From positions 1-6,216 of the forward strand of contig JABDMN010000348.1 in assembly GCA_013001485.1 (NCBI GenBank): a stretch of DNA of 6,216 nt, given 5' to 3'. The number at the start of each line of letters is the position of its first letter. Position 1 is the first letter of the stretch. The notes under the pieces were generated by a model, which saw nothing but the letters and a program-made list of their open reading frames with translations, was not told the origin of the DNA and did not search any database. Source of the stretch: Acidimicrobiia bacterium. Its GTDB lineage: Bacteria > Actinomycetota > Acidimicrobiia > Spongiisociales > UBA5794. Position numbers and translations under genes: made by a program. Below, one piece after another: positions 1-6,179 of this stretch.

Positions 1-26
1 CGGCTGCGCCTCCGGTGCAGGGACCT

Positions 27-45
27 TCCCCCCTTGAAGGGGGGA
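27..45. promoter_or_regulatory. Inverted repeat overlapping the -35 zone of the crotonase promoter
   Basis: The sequence TCCCCCCTTGAAGGGGGGA is a perfect 8-bp inverted repeat with a 3-nt centre. The central TTGAAG (34-39) is the best -35-like match for the -10 box at 55-60, although the 15-bp spacing is short. The dyad could be a repressor site or simply a hairpin at the end of an upstream transcript. No T-run follows on the + strand, so it is a poor intrinsic terminator in that direction. The dyad is certain; its role is inferred. Confidence 0.4.
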
Positions 46-54
46 CAGATCAAC

Positions 55-60
55 TACCTT
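55..60 (+). promoter_or_regulatory. Putative -10 box of a leaderless crotonase transcript
   Basis: TACCTT fits the actinobacterial TANNNT -10 pattern and ends 7 nt before the ATG at 68, so transcription would start at or next to the start codon. This agrees with the absence of any Shine-Dalgarno sequence before that ATG. The divergent promoters near 2730 and 2780 have the same arrangement. Confidence 0.45.
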
Positions 61-67
61 TCTCTTC

Positions 68-837
68 ATGCTCAAGGTCACCACTGAACTCGCCGGCGGC
101 GTCCTCACCATCACCCTCGCCGACCCGGACAATCGCAACGCCCTCAGTTCCGGGCTCGTTGCGGAGTTGGTTGCTGCGCTCGATCGGGCCGAGGCTGACG
201 ACGACGTCCGGGTCGTGGTTCTCACCAACGAGGGATCGGTGTTCTGCGCCGGGGCCGACCTGTCCGAACGCACGGGTGGAGACGCCGCCCCAGCTGCGGC
301 GGATCCTGCGCTCATCTTCAGCCGGATCATGTCGTCGGCGAAACCATTCGTGGGCCGAATCGCCGGACACGCAGTCGCCGGGGGCACAGGATTGGCGGCG
401 GCGATGGACATCTCGATTGCCGTCGAGGATGCCAAGTTCGGCTTTGCCGAGGTCCGTATCGGTGCGGTACCGGCCATCATCTCCACCGTTTGTCTCCCCA
501 AGATGCGCCGCGCCGACGCGGCGGACGCCATGTTGCGAGGCAAGCGCTTCCTGGCCCCCGAGGCTGCCCGCCTTGGGCTGATCAACAGGGCGGTGGCCAG
601 CGAGCACCTCGACCAGGCGGTCAGCGACGTTGTCGAGGATCTGTTGCTCGGGGGCCCCAACGCCCTCGCCGCCACGAAACAGCTCCTGGCCCGGGTACCG
701 GGCATGGAGCCAGACGAGGCGACCAGATGGACGGGTGAGATCTCCGCACGGGCCTTTTCCTCCGAAGAGGGCCAGGAAGGGATGACCGCCTACCTCGAGA
801 AGCGCAGCCCGTCATGGGCTCCACCGTCGCCCGAGGA

Positions 838-850
<13 letters not shown>
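68..850 (+). CDS. Enoyl-CoA hydratase/isomerase (crotonase superfamily)
   Basis: A 260-aa protein, the normal length for a single-domain crotonase. Crotonases stabilise a thioester enolate and typically hydrate or isomerise enoyl-CoAs in fatty-acid or branched-chain amino-acid breakdown in the cytoplasm. The first oxyanion-hole segment is FCAGADL (59-65) and the second is GHAVAGGTGL (100-109). FGFAEVRIG (124-132) carries Glu128 at the position of rat mitochondrial hydratase Glu164. The partner glutamate (rat Glu144) is replaced by Gly108. The segment after Glu128 (AVPAIIS) resembles the methylglutaconyl-CoA hydratase-like branch more than classical crotonyl-CoA hydratases. The C-terminal EEGQEGMTAYLEKR block is typical of the family. 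The start is the ATG at 68, with no Shine-Dalgarno sequence but a well-placed -10 box. The 3' end overlaps the convergent inositol-phosphate synthase gene by 13 bp. Family assignment is firm; the substrate cannot be read from the sequence. Confidence 0.93.
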
Positions 851-2154
<1,304 letters not shown>

Positions 2155-2160
2155 GGGGGA

Positions 2161-2167
2161 TCCCTTC
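2161..2167 (-). promoter_or_regulatory. Ribosome-binding site that decides the ino1 start
   Basis: Read on the minus strand, GAAGGGA lies 6 nt before the GTG at 2154. It favours that codon over the upstream in-frame ATG at 2184, which has no such motif. Confidence 0.6.
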
Positions 2168-2184
2168 GAAGAACGTGAGCCCAT

Positions 2185-2213
2185 AGATTACGCCGCGGCG
2201 AGGGGGCTGTGAC
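2185..2213 (-). promoter_or_regulatory. Promoter of the inositol-phosphate synthase gene
   Basis: On the minus strand, a GTCACA -35 element (2213-2208, 4 of 6 matches to TTGACA) and a TAATCT -10 element (2190-2185) are separated by exactly 17 bp. Transcription would start near 2178, giving a leader of about 24 nt before the GTG at 2154. Confidence 0.55.
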
Positions 2214-2234
2214 CAGCCGATCCTCGCTGCGGTC

Positions 2235-2723
2235 TCAGACGCCTTCTGCGAGCGTCTTGATCCCCTCGATCGTCATCCGCATGTTCTCGCGCTGCTCGGC
2301 GTTGCGGCTCTCGATGATCTCGGTTTCCCGGTCGGGGTTGCGCTCTATCGAGCTGGTGATGCCGCTCGGGCCGGGCTCGAGGGAGCGGTGATACGTCAGC
2401 CGGGTGCCCATGTCGGTGGCTTCGAGCCGGAACGTCCAGATCGAGCCCGGGTCGTCGGGGTCACTCACGGCCCAGCCAAAGGCGCGCTCAGGCTCGTAGG
2501 TGACCACCCACGATGTCGTCTCCCACTTCCAATCGCCACGCTGATTGCGGCCCACGAAGCGGGCTCGCAGCGCCGGTCCCTCGTCGAGCCACTCGCCACC
2601 ACGGAATTCGTCCTGGAATCGGGCGGGAAGGTTGATGTCGGTGACGAGAGCCCACACCTCGGATGTCGGAGCGGCGATGTCGATGGAAACCTCGACGGCG
2701 GGTCTGTCGGTCAGTCGGGCCAT
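2235..2723 (-). CDS. SRPBCC (START-like/polyketide cyclase-type) family protein
   Basis: A 162-aa soluble protein of the SRPBCC helix-grip fold, which binds hydrophobic ligands in a deep cavity. The opening PAVEVSIDIAAPTSEVWALV (8-27) is the classic first strand and first helix of the fold. It is followed by strands rich in W and R (GDWKWETTSWVV, 63-74), the paired strands SIWTFRLEATDMGTRLTYHR (94-113), and a long amphipathic C-terminal helix (about 131-160) that closes the cavity. Members include polyketide cyclases, coenzyme Q-binding proteins and many uncharacterised proteins; no catalytic residue assigns a reaction here. No Shine-Dalgarno sequence precedes the ATG, and a TAGCCT box 6 nt upstream suggests a leaderless mRNA. 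The gene is divergent from the AbfD-like dehydratase gene, with 67 bp between the start codons, so the two may be co-controlled. Confidence 0.85.
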   Translation of the reverse strand: MARLTDRPAVEVSIDIAAPTSEVWALVTDINLPARFQDEFRGGEWLDEGPALRARFVGRNQRGDWKWETTSWVVTYEPERAFGWAVSDPDDPGSIWTFRLEATDMGTRLTYHRSLEPGPSGITSSIERNPDRETEIIESRNAEQRENMRMTIEGIKTLAEGV

Positions 2724-2729
2724 GTCGGG

Positions 2730-2735
2730 AGGCTA
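2730..2735 (-). promoter_or_regulatory. Putative -10 box of leaderless SRPBCC transcript
   Basis: Read on the minus strand, TAGCCT ends 6 nt before the ATG at 2723-2721. No ribosome-binding site is visible, which fits a leaderless mRNA. No convincing -35 element is seen. Confidence 0.4.
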
Positions 2736-2777
2736 CGCGCCCTGGCCGGATCCTGGGCCCCGGTAGGGCTGGATCGC

Positions 2778-2783
2778 TACGCT
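2778..2783 (+). promoter_or_regulatory. Putative -10 box of leaderless AbfD-like dehydratase transcript
   Basis: TACGCT ends 7 nt before the ATG at 2791, the spacing expected when transcription begins at the start codon. No Shine-Dalgarno sequence lies between. It faces away from the SRPBCC promoter, with about 42 bp between the two boxes. Confidence 0.45.
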
Positions 2784-2790
2784 CGCTGAC

Positions 2791-4257
2791 ATGAGCGGCT
2801 GGACTCCAGGTGACCCGATTCGCGACGGCGCCGATTACCTGGAGAGCCTTCGAGGCCGCGATCTCAACGTCTTCCTGATGGGGGAGCGGGTGGACGAGCC
2901 CGTCGACCACCCGATCATCCGGCCGTCCGTGAATGCGGTCGCCGCCACCTACGACCTCGCGACGTCAGATCCCGAATTGGCCACTGCGGTCTCACCGCTC
3001 ACTGGTGAGCGTGTCAATCGATTCCTCCACGTCACGGGCTCGGCCGACGACGTCGTAGCGCAGAACCGCATGCAGAGGCGTCTCGGGCAACTCACCGGCA
3101 CGTGTTTCCAGCGATGCGTCGGGATGGACGCCATCAACTCGCTGTTCACAGTGACCCATCACATCGACGCCGACCGAGGCACGGGCTACCACGAGCGGTT
3201 CACGGCGTTCCTCACCGACATGCAACGCCGCAACCTCGTGATCGGCGGCGCCATGACCGACGTCAAGGGTGACCGCTCACGAGCACCGTCAGATCAGGTC
3301 GACCCCGACATGTATGTGCGGGTCGTTGAGCGACGCGACGATGGCTTGGTGCTTCGCGGGGCCAAGGCCCATCAGACCGGGTGCATCAACTCGCATTGGA
3401 TCCTCGTGATGCCCACGGTGCGCCTCACCGAGGCCGACCGCGACTACGCCGTGGTGGTGGCGATGCCCGTCGATGCCGACGGCATCACCTACATCTATGG
3501 CCGCCAGTCGTGCGATACCCGGGCCATGGAAGGCGGTTCCGGTATCGATGCCGGCAACGCCGACTACGCAGGGCAGGAGGCGATGATCATCCTCGACGAT
3601 GTGTTTGTTCCCTGGGAGCACGTCTTCATGGACGGTGAGTTCGAGTACGCCGCCGAGCTCGTGGAACGGTTCACCACGTATCACCGGCGAAGCTACGTGT
3701 GCAAGACCGGAGTTGGTGATGTTCTCATTGGGGCCGCCGCATTGGTCGCCGACTACAACGGTGCCGCCAAGGCGTCCCACATTCGCGACAAGCTCGTGGA
3801 GATGACGCACCTGAACGAGACCATCTACGGAGCCGGGATGGCGGCGTCGCATGAGTCGGAGGAAACCCCCGCAGGAAACTGGGAGCCCGACGAGATGCTT
3901 GCCAACGTGTGCAAGCACAACGTCACGCGTTTCCCGTTCGAGATCGGGCGCCTCGCTCAGGACCTCGCCGGGGGGTTGGTGACGACGCTTCCGTCGGAGG
4001 CCGACTGGAACCACCCCGAGTTGCGACCGCTGCTCGACAAGTACCTCCAGGGTCGTGATGGGACATCTACCGAGAACCGGATGCGGGTGCTGCGACTCAT
4101 CGAGAACATGACGATGGGGCGCAATGCTGTCGGCTATCTCACCGAGTCGTTGCACGGTGCAGGGTCACCGCAGACCCAGCGAATCCAGATCGCCCGCGCC
4201 ACGGATATGGAGTCGAAGAAGAGCTACGCCAAGCGTCTGGCAGGCATCGACGACTGA
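2791..4257 (+). CDS. 4-hydroxybutyryl-CoA dehydratase/vinylacetyl-CoA isomerase-like flavoprotein (HpaB/AbfD family)
   Basis: A 488-aa protein of the HpaB/AbfD superfamily, with an N-terminal acyl-CoA-dehydrogenase-like half (to about 280) and a C-terminal helical half. AbfD uses FAD and a [4Fe-4S] cluster to dehydrate 4-hydroxybutyryl-CoA to crotonyl-CoA by a ketyl-radical route. From memory of Clostridium aminobutyricum numbering, cluster ligands Cys99 and Cys103 correspond to Cys105 and Cys109 (CFQRC). Glu257 corresponds to Glu263 (GQEA), His292 to His298, Tyr296 to Tyr302 and Glu455 to Glu452 (TESLHGAGSP). The Fe-S ligands separate it from plain HpaB hydroxylases. His298 and the last cysteine, Cys304, are one residue closer than His292-Cys299. 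THLNETIYGAG and NVCKHNVTRFPFEI are also typical of AbfD. No 4-hydroxybutyrate CoA-transferase or dehydrogenase is adjacent, so the physiological substrate is open. Other acyl-CoA dehydratase or isomerase activities are possible. Confidence 0.88.
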   Translation: MSGWTPGDPIRDGADYLESLRGRDLNVFLMGERVDEPVDHPIIRPSVNAVAATYDLATSDPELATAVSPLTGERVNRFLHVTGSADDVVAQNRMQRRLGQLTGTCFQRCVGMDAINSLFTVTHHIDADRGTGYHERFTAFLTDMQRRNLVIGGAMTDVKGDRSRAPSDQVDPDMYVRVVERRDDGLVLRGAKAHQTGCINSHWILVMPTVRLTEADRDYAVVVAMPVDADGITYIYGRQSCDTRAMEGGSGIDAGNADYAGQEAMIILDDVFVPWEHVFMDGEFEYAAELVERFTTYHRRSYVCKTGVGDVLIGAAALVADYNGAAKASHIRDKLVEMTHLNETIYGAGMAASHESEETPAGNWEPDEMLANVCKHNVTRFPFEIGRLAQDLAGGLVTTLPSEADWNHPELRPLLDKYLQGRDGTSTENRMRVLRLIENMTMGRNAVGYLTESLHGAGSPQTQRIQIARATDMESKKSYAKRLAGIDD

Positions 4258-4290
4258 ACGCTGGGCCTCATGCGGGGGCCACGCGTCGAC

Positions 4291-4638
4291 TCAGTGCTTG
4301 GCGATCCTCTTGCGGAGTACGGATCGCAGCACCAATAGAGCGATGATCGCAACGACCTCGCCGAGAATGATGACACGGGTCGTGTCCGCAGCAGGGACCC
4401 AGGTGACCTCGTCTCCCTTGATCTGATAGCCACCCACAGGACGCGCCATCACCCCGAATCCGATGCCGGCGCCGGCGCCGGCGGTCTCGGATGGTTCGCC
4501 CTCGCCGCCCCCGCCGCCCCCGCGGATCGCCGCGGCAGGAATGAAGGCGATGCCGTTCTTCTCGATTGGCTCACCGAAGACCCTCTTGACGGTCATGGTG
4601 TCCTGCGAAGCGGAAATCAATTCTTGGAGTTTCCCCAT
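4291..4638 (-). CDS. GerW/YtfJ family protein with C-terminal membrane anchor
   Basis: A 115-aa protein related to Bacillus YtfJ (GerW), named for a spore-germination role but widespread in non-sporulating actinobacteria, where its job is unclear. The N-terminal helix is followed by the family signature VFGEPIEKNGIAFIPAAAI (20-38), a glycine run (40-45), and GAGAGIGFGVMARPVGGYQI (54-73), equivalent to the GGGSGAG...KPVAF block of YtfJ. After VTWVP (78-82) comes a hydrophobic segment (about 88-104) and then a basic tail, RSVLRKRIAKH. This predicts a single C-terminal transmembrane helix with most of the protein in the cytoplasm. A Shine-Dalgarno sequence (GGGAG) lies 6 nt before the ATG. The gene is convergent with the AbfD-like gene (33-bp gap) and divergent from a small lipoprotein gene. 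Confidence 0.82.
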   Translation of the reverse strand: MGKLQELISASQDTMTVKRVFGEPIEKNGIAFIPAAAIRGGGGGGEGEPSETAGAGAGIGFGVMARPVGGYQIKGDEVTWVPAADTTRVIILGEVVAIIALLVLRSVLRKRIAKH

Positions 4639-4689
4639 CTGTTCTCCCTTCGGTGCCGGCGCGAGGCCAGCTCGCGCGGCTGTCCTTCG

Positions 4690-4717
4690 AACCTACGCCG
4701 ATGGGTCCTGGCCGCAA
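4690..4717 (-). promoter_or_regulatory. Promoter of the GerW-like gene
   Basis: On the minus strand, TTGCGG (4717-4712) and TAGGTT (4695-4690) are separated by 16 bp and lie about 50 nt upstream of the ATG at 4638. Only three bases of the -35 element match consensus. The left half of a 9-bp inverted repeat (4697-4705) sits in the spacer. Confidence 0.4.
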
Positions 4718-4738
4718 GAGCCGAACTGCCCCATCGGC
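4697..4738. repeat. 9-bp inverted repeat between divergent promoters
   Basis: GCCGATGGG (4697-4705) and CCCATCGGC (4730-4738) are perfect inverted copies 24 nt apart. Their centres are 33 bp apart, about three helical turns. One arm lies within the GerW-like promoter and the other at the -35 distance of the lipoprotein promoter. This suggests a shared operator, but the binding protein is unknown. Confidence 0.5.
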
Positions 4739-4754
4739 CCTTAGGTGGCGTGCG

Positions 4755-4760
4755 TAGGGT
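4755..4760 (+). promoter_or_regulatory. Putative -10 box of the lipoprotein gene
   Basis: TAGGGT fits TANNNT and would start transcription near 4767, leaving about 21 nt of leader that contains the GGAGG ribosome-binding site (4778-4782). No good -35 element is seen at the expected position. That position is taken by the right arm of the inverted repeat, consistent with control by an activator. Confidence 0.35.
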
Positions 4761-4787
4761 CGAAGACACCGAAACGTGGAGGCATGC

Positions 4788-5081
4788 ATGAAACGGTTGG
4801 CTATTGCAGTTGCTCTGATGGCCCTACTTCTGACGGCCTGTGCCGCCGGGGCCAACGAGTTAGTGGACGTCGCCGCACCCGATGGAGACGTCGCCGGCTT
4901 CTGGATGGGCCTGTGGCACGGGTTGATCACGCCAATCACGTTTGTCATCTCGCTGTTCACGGACAACGTGAACATCTACGAGGTGCACAACTCAGGGAAC
5001 TGGTACGACCTTGGGTACGCCCTCGGTCTCGGCATGTCGATCGGTGGGGGACCCGGAGCTCGTTGCGCCCGCAAACGCTGA
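4788..5081 (+). CDS. Small lipoprotein of unknown function
   Basis: A 97-aa predicted lipoprotein. Basic residues (KR, 2-3), a hydrophobic core (4-15) and the lipobox LTAC with Cys18 form a standard lipoprotein signal peptide, so the mature protein would be lipid-anchored outside the cytoplasmic membrane. The mature part has a distinctive core, AGFWMGLWHGLITPITFV (36-53), followed by ISLFTDNVNIYEVHNSGNWY (54-73) and a glycine-rich basic C-terminus. I recall similar GLWHG...IYEVHN cores in other bacterial hypothetical proteins but know no function. The hydrophobic stretch 46-57 could be membrane-embedded. An optimal GGAGG lies 5 nt before the ATG at 4788. The in-frame GTG at 4776 would disrupt the signal peptide and is not preferred. 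A strong hairpin terminator follows. Confidence 0.8.
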   Translation: MKRLAIAVALMALLLTACAAGANELVDVAAPDGDVAGFWMGLWHGLITPITFVISLFTDNVNIYEVHNSGNWYDLGYALGLGMSIGGGPGARCARKR

Positions 5082-5112
5082 ACGACGGTCCTTTGCGAGA
5101 AGAGGAGCCCAG

Positions 5113-5154
5113 AATCAGAACAACCCCGGATCAACGATCCGGGGTTGTTTGATT
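5113..5154. terminator. Strong bidirectional intrinsic terminator between the lipoprotein and tRNA-fMet genes
   Basis: A perfect 14-bp stem (5119-5132 with 5136-5149) has a 3-nt AAC loop. Five more pairs (5113-5117 with 5150-5154) continue the stem after a single bulged G. On the + strand the 3' side reads TTGTTTGATTT, an acceptable U-rich tail for the lipoprotein transcript. On the minus strand it begins 4 nt past the tRNA 3' end, where it can end the tRNA transcript, with a weaker U-tract. Confidence 0.85.
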
Positions 5155-5157
5155 TCG

Positions 5158-5231
<74 letters not shown>

Positions 5232-5243
5232 TCGCGTGCGGGG

Positions 5244-5249
5244 ATAGTA
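5244..5249 (-). promoter_or_regulatory. Putative -10 box of tRNA-fMet
   Basis: Read on the minus strand, TACTAT lies 12 nt before the first tRNA base, giving a 5' leader of about 6 nt for RNase P to remove. No clear -35 element is found 16-18 bp upstream. Confidence 0.45.
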
Positions 5250-5324
5250 CCTCGTGCTTCGAGGGTGTGCGCCGAGCATCGCCACCGACGGTCGGCTCCC
5301 GGCGAATGGGACCTCAGCCGCCTG

Positions 5325-5330
5325 TATGGT
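5325..5330 (+). promoter_or_regulatory. Putative -10 box upstream of the charged helical protein
   Basis: TATGGT fits TANNNT and is 28 nt before the ATG at 5359. The -35 region is not recognisable. It is divergent from the tRNA promoter. Confidence 0.3.
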
Positions 5331-5358
5331 CCGTGCAACCAAGTGACAGGCGCAGTGC

Positions 5359-5586
5359 ATGACCGACCAAGAGGATGCCGCCAGGCGCGAGCGCAAGGCT
5401 CGCCGGAAGGCTGACCGGGAAGCCAACGAGCTCGAGCGTCGCGAGTCCCGCGAGCTCGAGGCGGCTCAACGCAAAGAAGACCGCGAGCGATACGAACGCG
5501 AGCGCAAGGAATCGGCGGAGCGCTACGAGCGTGAACGCAAGAAGGAGCACGAGCGCCACGCCCAGGAGCGCCGCGACCAGGAGTGA
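5359..5586 (+). CDS. Small, extremely charged, hendecad-repeat helical protein
   Basis: The 75-aa product is 68 % charged (20 R, 6 K, 20 E, 5 D), nearly neutral overall, and lacks Pro, Gly, Cys, Trp, Phe, Ile and Val. Residues 43-75 form three 11-residue units: ERYERERKESA, ERYERERKKEH and ERHAQERRDQE. Alternating E and R/K at i, i+4 spacing predicts a single long alpha-helix of about 10 nm or a weak coiled coil. The two ERYERERK copies differ at four third-codon positions and no others, which supports coding selection. Third positions are mostly G/C. No function is recognised; possible roles are spacer, nucleic-acid or ribosome-associated helix, or disordered charged protein. The ribosome-binding site is weak (AGG 9 nt upstream), so expression is less certain than for the neighbours. 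Confidence 0.65.
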   Translation: MTDQEDAARRERKARRKADREANELERRESRELEAAQRKEDRERYERERKESAERYERERKKEHERHAQERRDQE

Positions 5587-5609
5587 CCTCCCTCTGGCTC
5601 AGAACTCTG

Positions 5610-5638
5610 TTCGCAGCGGGGCCGTCATCGGGTACAAT
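5610..5638 (+). promoter_or_regulatory. Promoter of the RRM protein gene
   Basis: A TTCGCA -35 element (5610-5615, 4 of 6 matches to TTGACA) and a TACAAT -10 element (5633-5638, 5 of 6 matches to TATAAT) are separated by exactly 17 bp. This is the best promoter in the window. The start point would be near 5645, giving an unusually long 5' leader of about 145 nt. Confidence 0.65.
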
Positions 5639-5644
5639 CGCCAC

Positions 5645-5790
5645 AGCGCTTTGAGCGCAAACGCCTGCTCCGTCATTTCGACCGTCCATCGGAGCCGTCG
5701 TAGAACATGTGAAGTTCCCGCTGACTTGTCGGCGCTCCGAGCAGATTCGACGTGGTGTCAGTCCTAACGGTTCATTGCTAAGGAGCACGA
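5645..5790 (+). promoter_or_regulatory. Long structured 5' leader of the RRM gene, possible RNA switch
   Basis: The leader begins with a short hairpin (GCGCT-TTG-AGCGC, 5646-5658). Further in, TCGGAGC (5689-5695) can pair perfectly with GCTCCGA (5734-5740), enclosing a small hairpin (CGCTGA/TCGGCG, 5719-5734). The GCTCC part of 5734-5738 can instead pair with GGAGC at 5782-5786, which contains the Shine-Dalgarno sequence AAGGAG (5780-5785). The two pairings exclude each other, so the leader could switch translation. AUG-UGA at 5707-5712 is a minimal start-stop. The pairings are visible in the sequence; regulation by temperature or by the RRM protein itself is inference. Confidence 0.4.
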
Positions 5791-6045
5791 ATGTCCACCA
5801 ACATCTACGTGGGGAATCTCACGTTCAACACCTCGTCCGCCGACCTCGAGTCGCTCTTCGCCGCCCACGGCGAGGTGACCCGCGCTGCGGTAATCACCGA
5901 TCGCGAGACCGGCCGTTCACGCGGTTTCGGTTTCGTCGAGATGGCGACCCCCGACGAAGCCAAGGCTGCGATCGAGGCACTCAACGGCCAGAACGTCGAT
6001 GGGCGTGACCTCACAGTGAACGTTGCCAAAGAACGCTCACGATGA
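5791..6045 (+). CDS. Single-RRM RNA-binding protein
   Basis: An 84-aa protein made of one RNA recognition motif. RNP2 is IYVGNL (5-10) and RNP1 is RGFGFVEM (44-51), with aromatic Tyr6, Phe46 and Phe48 at the RNA-stacking positions and the usual beta-alpha-beta-beta-alpha-beta order. The last strand is RDLTVNVAKE. No glycine-rich tail follows, unlike many cyanobacterial and plant glycine-rich RRM proteins. Such bacterial proteins bind single-stranded RNA and are often cold-induced. AAGGAG lies 5 nt before the ATG, downstream of a good promoter and a long structured leader. The stop codon overlaps the start of a Cys/His-rich micro-ORF (ATGA), suggesting coupled translation. The family is certain; the RNA target is unknown. 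Confidence 0.95.
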   Translation: MSTNIYVGNLTFNTSSADLESLFAAHGEVTRAAVITDRETGRSRGFGFVEMATPDEAKAAIEALNGQNVDGRDLTVNVAKERSR

Positions 6046-6179
6046 AGAAAGCCCCCCGTCACGTCGACGGGGGAAGACAACGGTGCGTGAAGTGCGGGCA
6101 TCCCCGCAAGGAACACCACCACGGGCCTGGTTGCACGGTGCCGAAGTGCACCTGTCGCGAGTACCAGTTGCCTGAGTGA
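6042..6179 (+). CDS. 45-aa Cys/His-rich, probably zinc-binding microprotein
   Basis: This small ORF starts with the ATG that overlaps the TGA of the RRM gene by two bases (ATGA) and ends with TGA at 6177-6179. The product is basic and carries CVKCGHP (15-21), then HHH (25-27), GPGC (28-31) and CTC (36-38), ending EYQLPE. The five cysteines (15, 18, 31, 36, 38) plus His20 and His25-27 can supply a tetrahedral metal site of the CxxCGH...H...C...CxC kind, like compact zinc-binding domains in small actinobacterial proteins. No separate Shine-Dalgarno sequence is seen, so translation probably depends on ribosomes ending the RRM gene. It may be an RNA- or protein-binding partner of the RRM protein. 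No named family is recognised. Confidence 0.68.
   Translation: MKKAPRHVDGGRQRCVKCGHPRKEHHHGPGCTVPKCTCREYQLPE

Noticed and set aside
3289..4155. Minus-strand ORF of 288 aa opposite the AbfD-like gene
   Set aside because: The plus strand carries an unmistakable enzyme with conserved catalytic residues; the antisense product matches nothing and is a GC-rich shadow frame.
4258..4290. Possible terminator between the convergent AbfD-like and GerW-like genes
   Set aside because: Only an imperfect stem can be drawn (ACGC with GCGT, then short GG/CC pairs with a bulge), and there is no T-run on either side. Nothing convincing.
5285..5295. Short palindrome CCGACGGTCGG between the tRNA and charged-helix promoters
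   Set aside because: A 5-bp dyad with a 1-nt centre is expected by chance in DNA this GC-rich, and it overlaps neither -10 box.
5314..5559. Minus-strand ORF encoding a hydrophobic, membrane-like 81-aa protein
   Set aside because: It is the mirror of the E/R/K-rich gene at 5359: antisense of GAG, CGC and AAG gives Leu, Ala and Leu, so hydrophobicity is automatic. The plus strand shows synonymous divergence in its repeats and G/C-rich third positions.
5709..6008. GTG-started ORF overlapping the RRM gene in another frame
   Set aside because: Arg-rich shadow translation with no Shine-Dalgarno sequence. The RRM frame holds intact RNP1 and RNP2 motifs and a proper ribosome-binding site.
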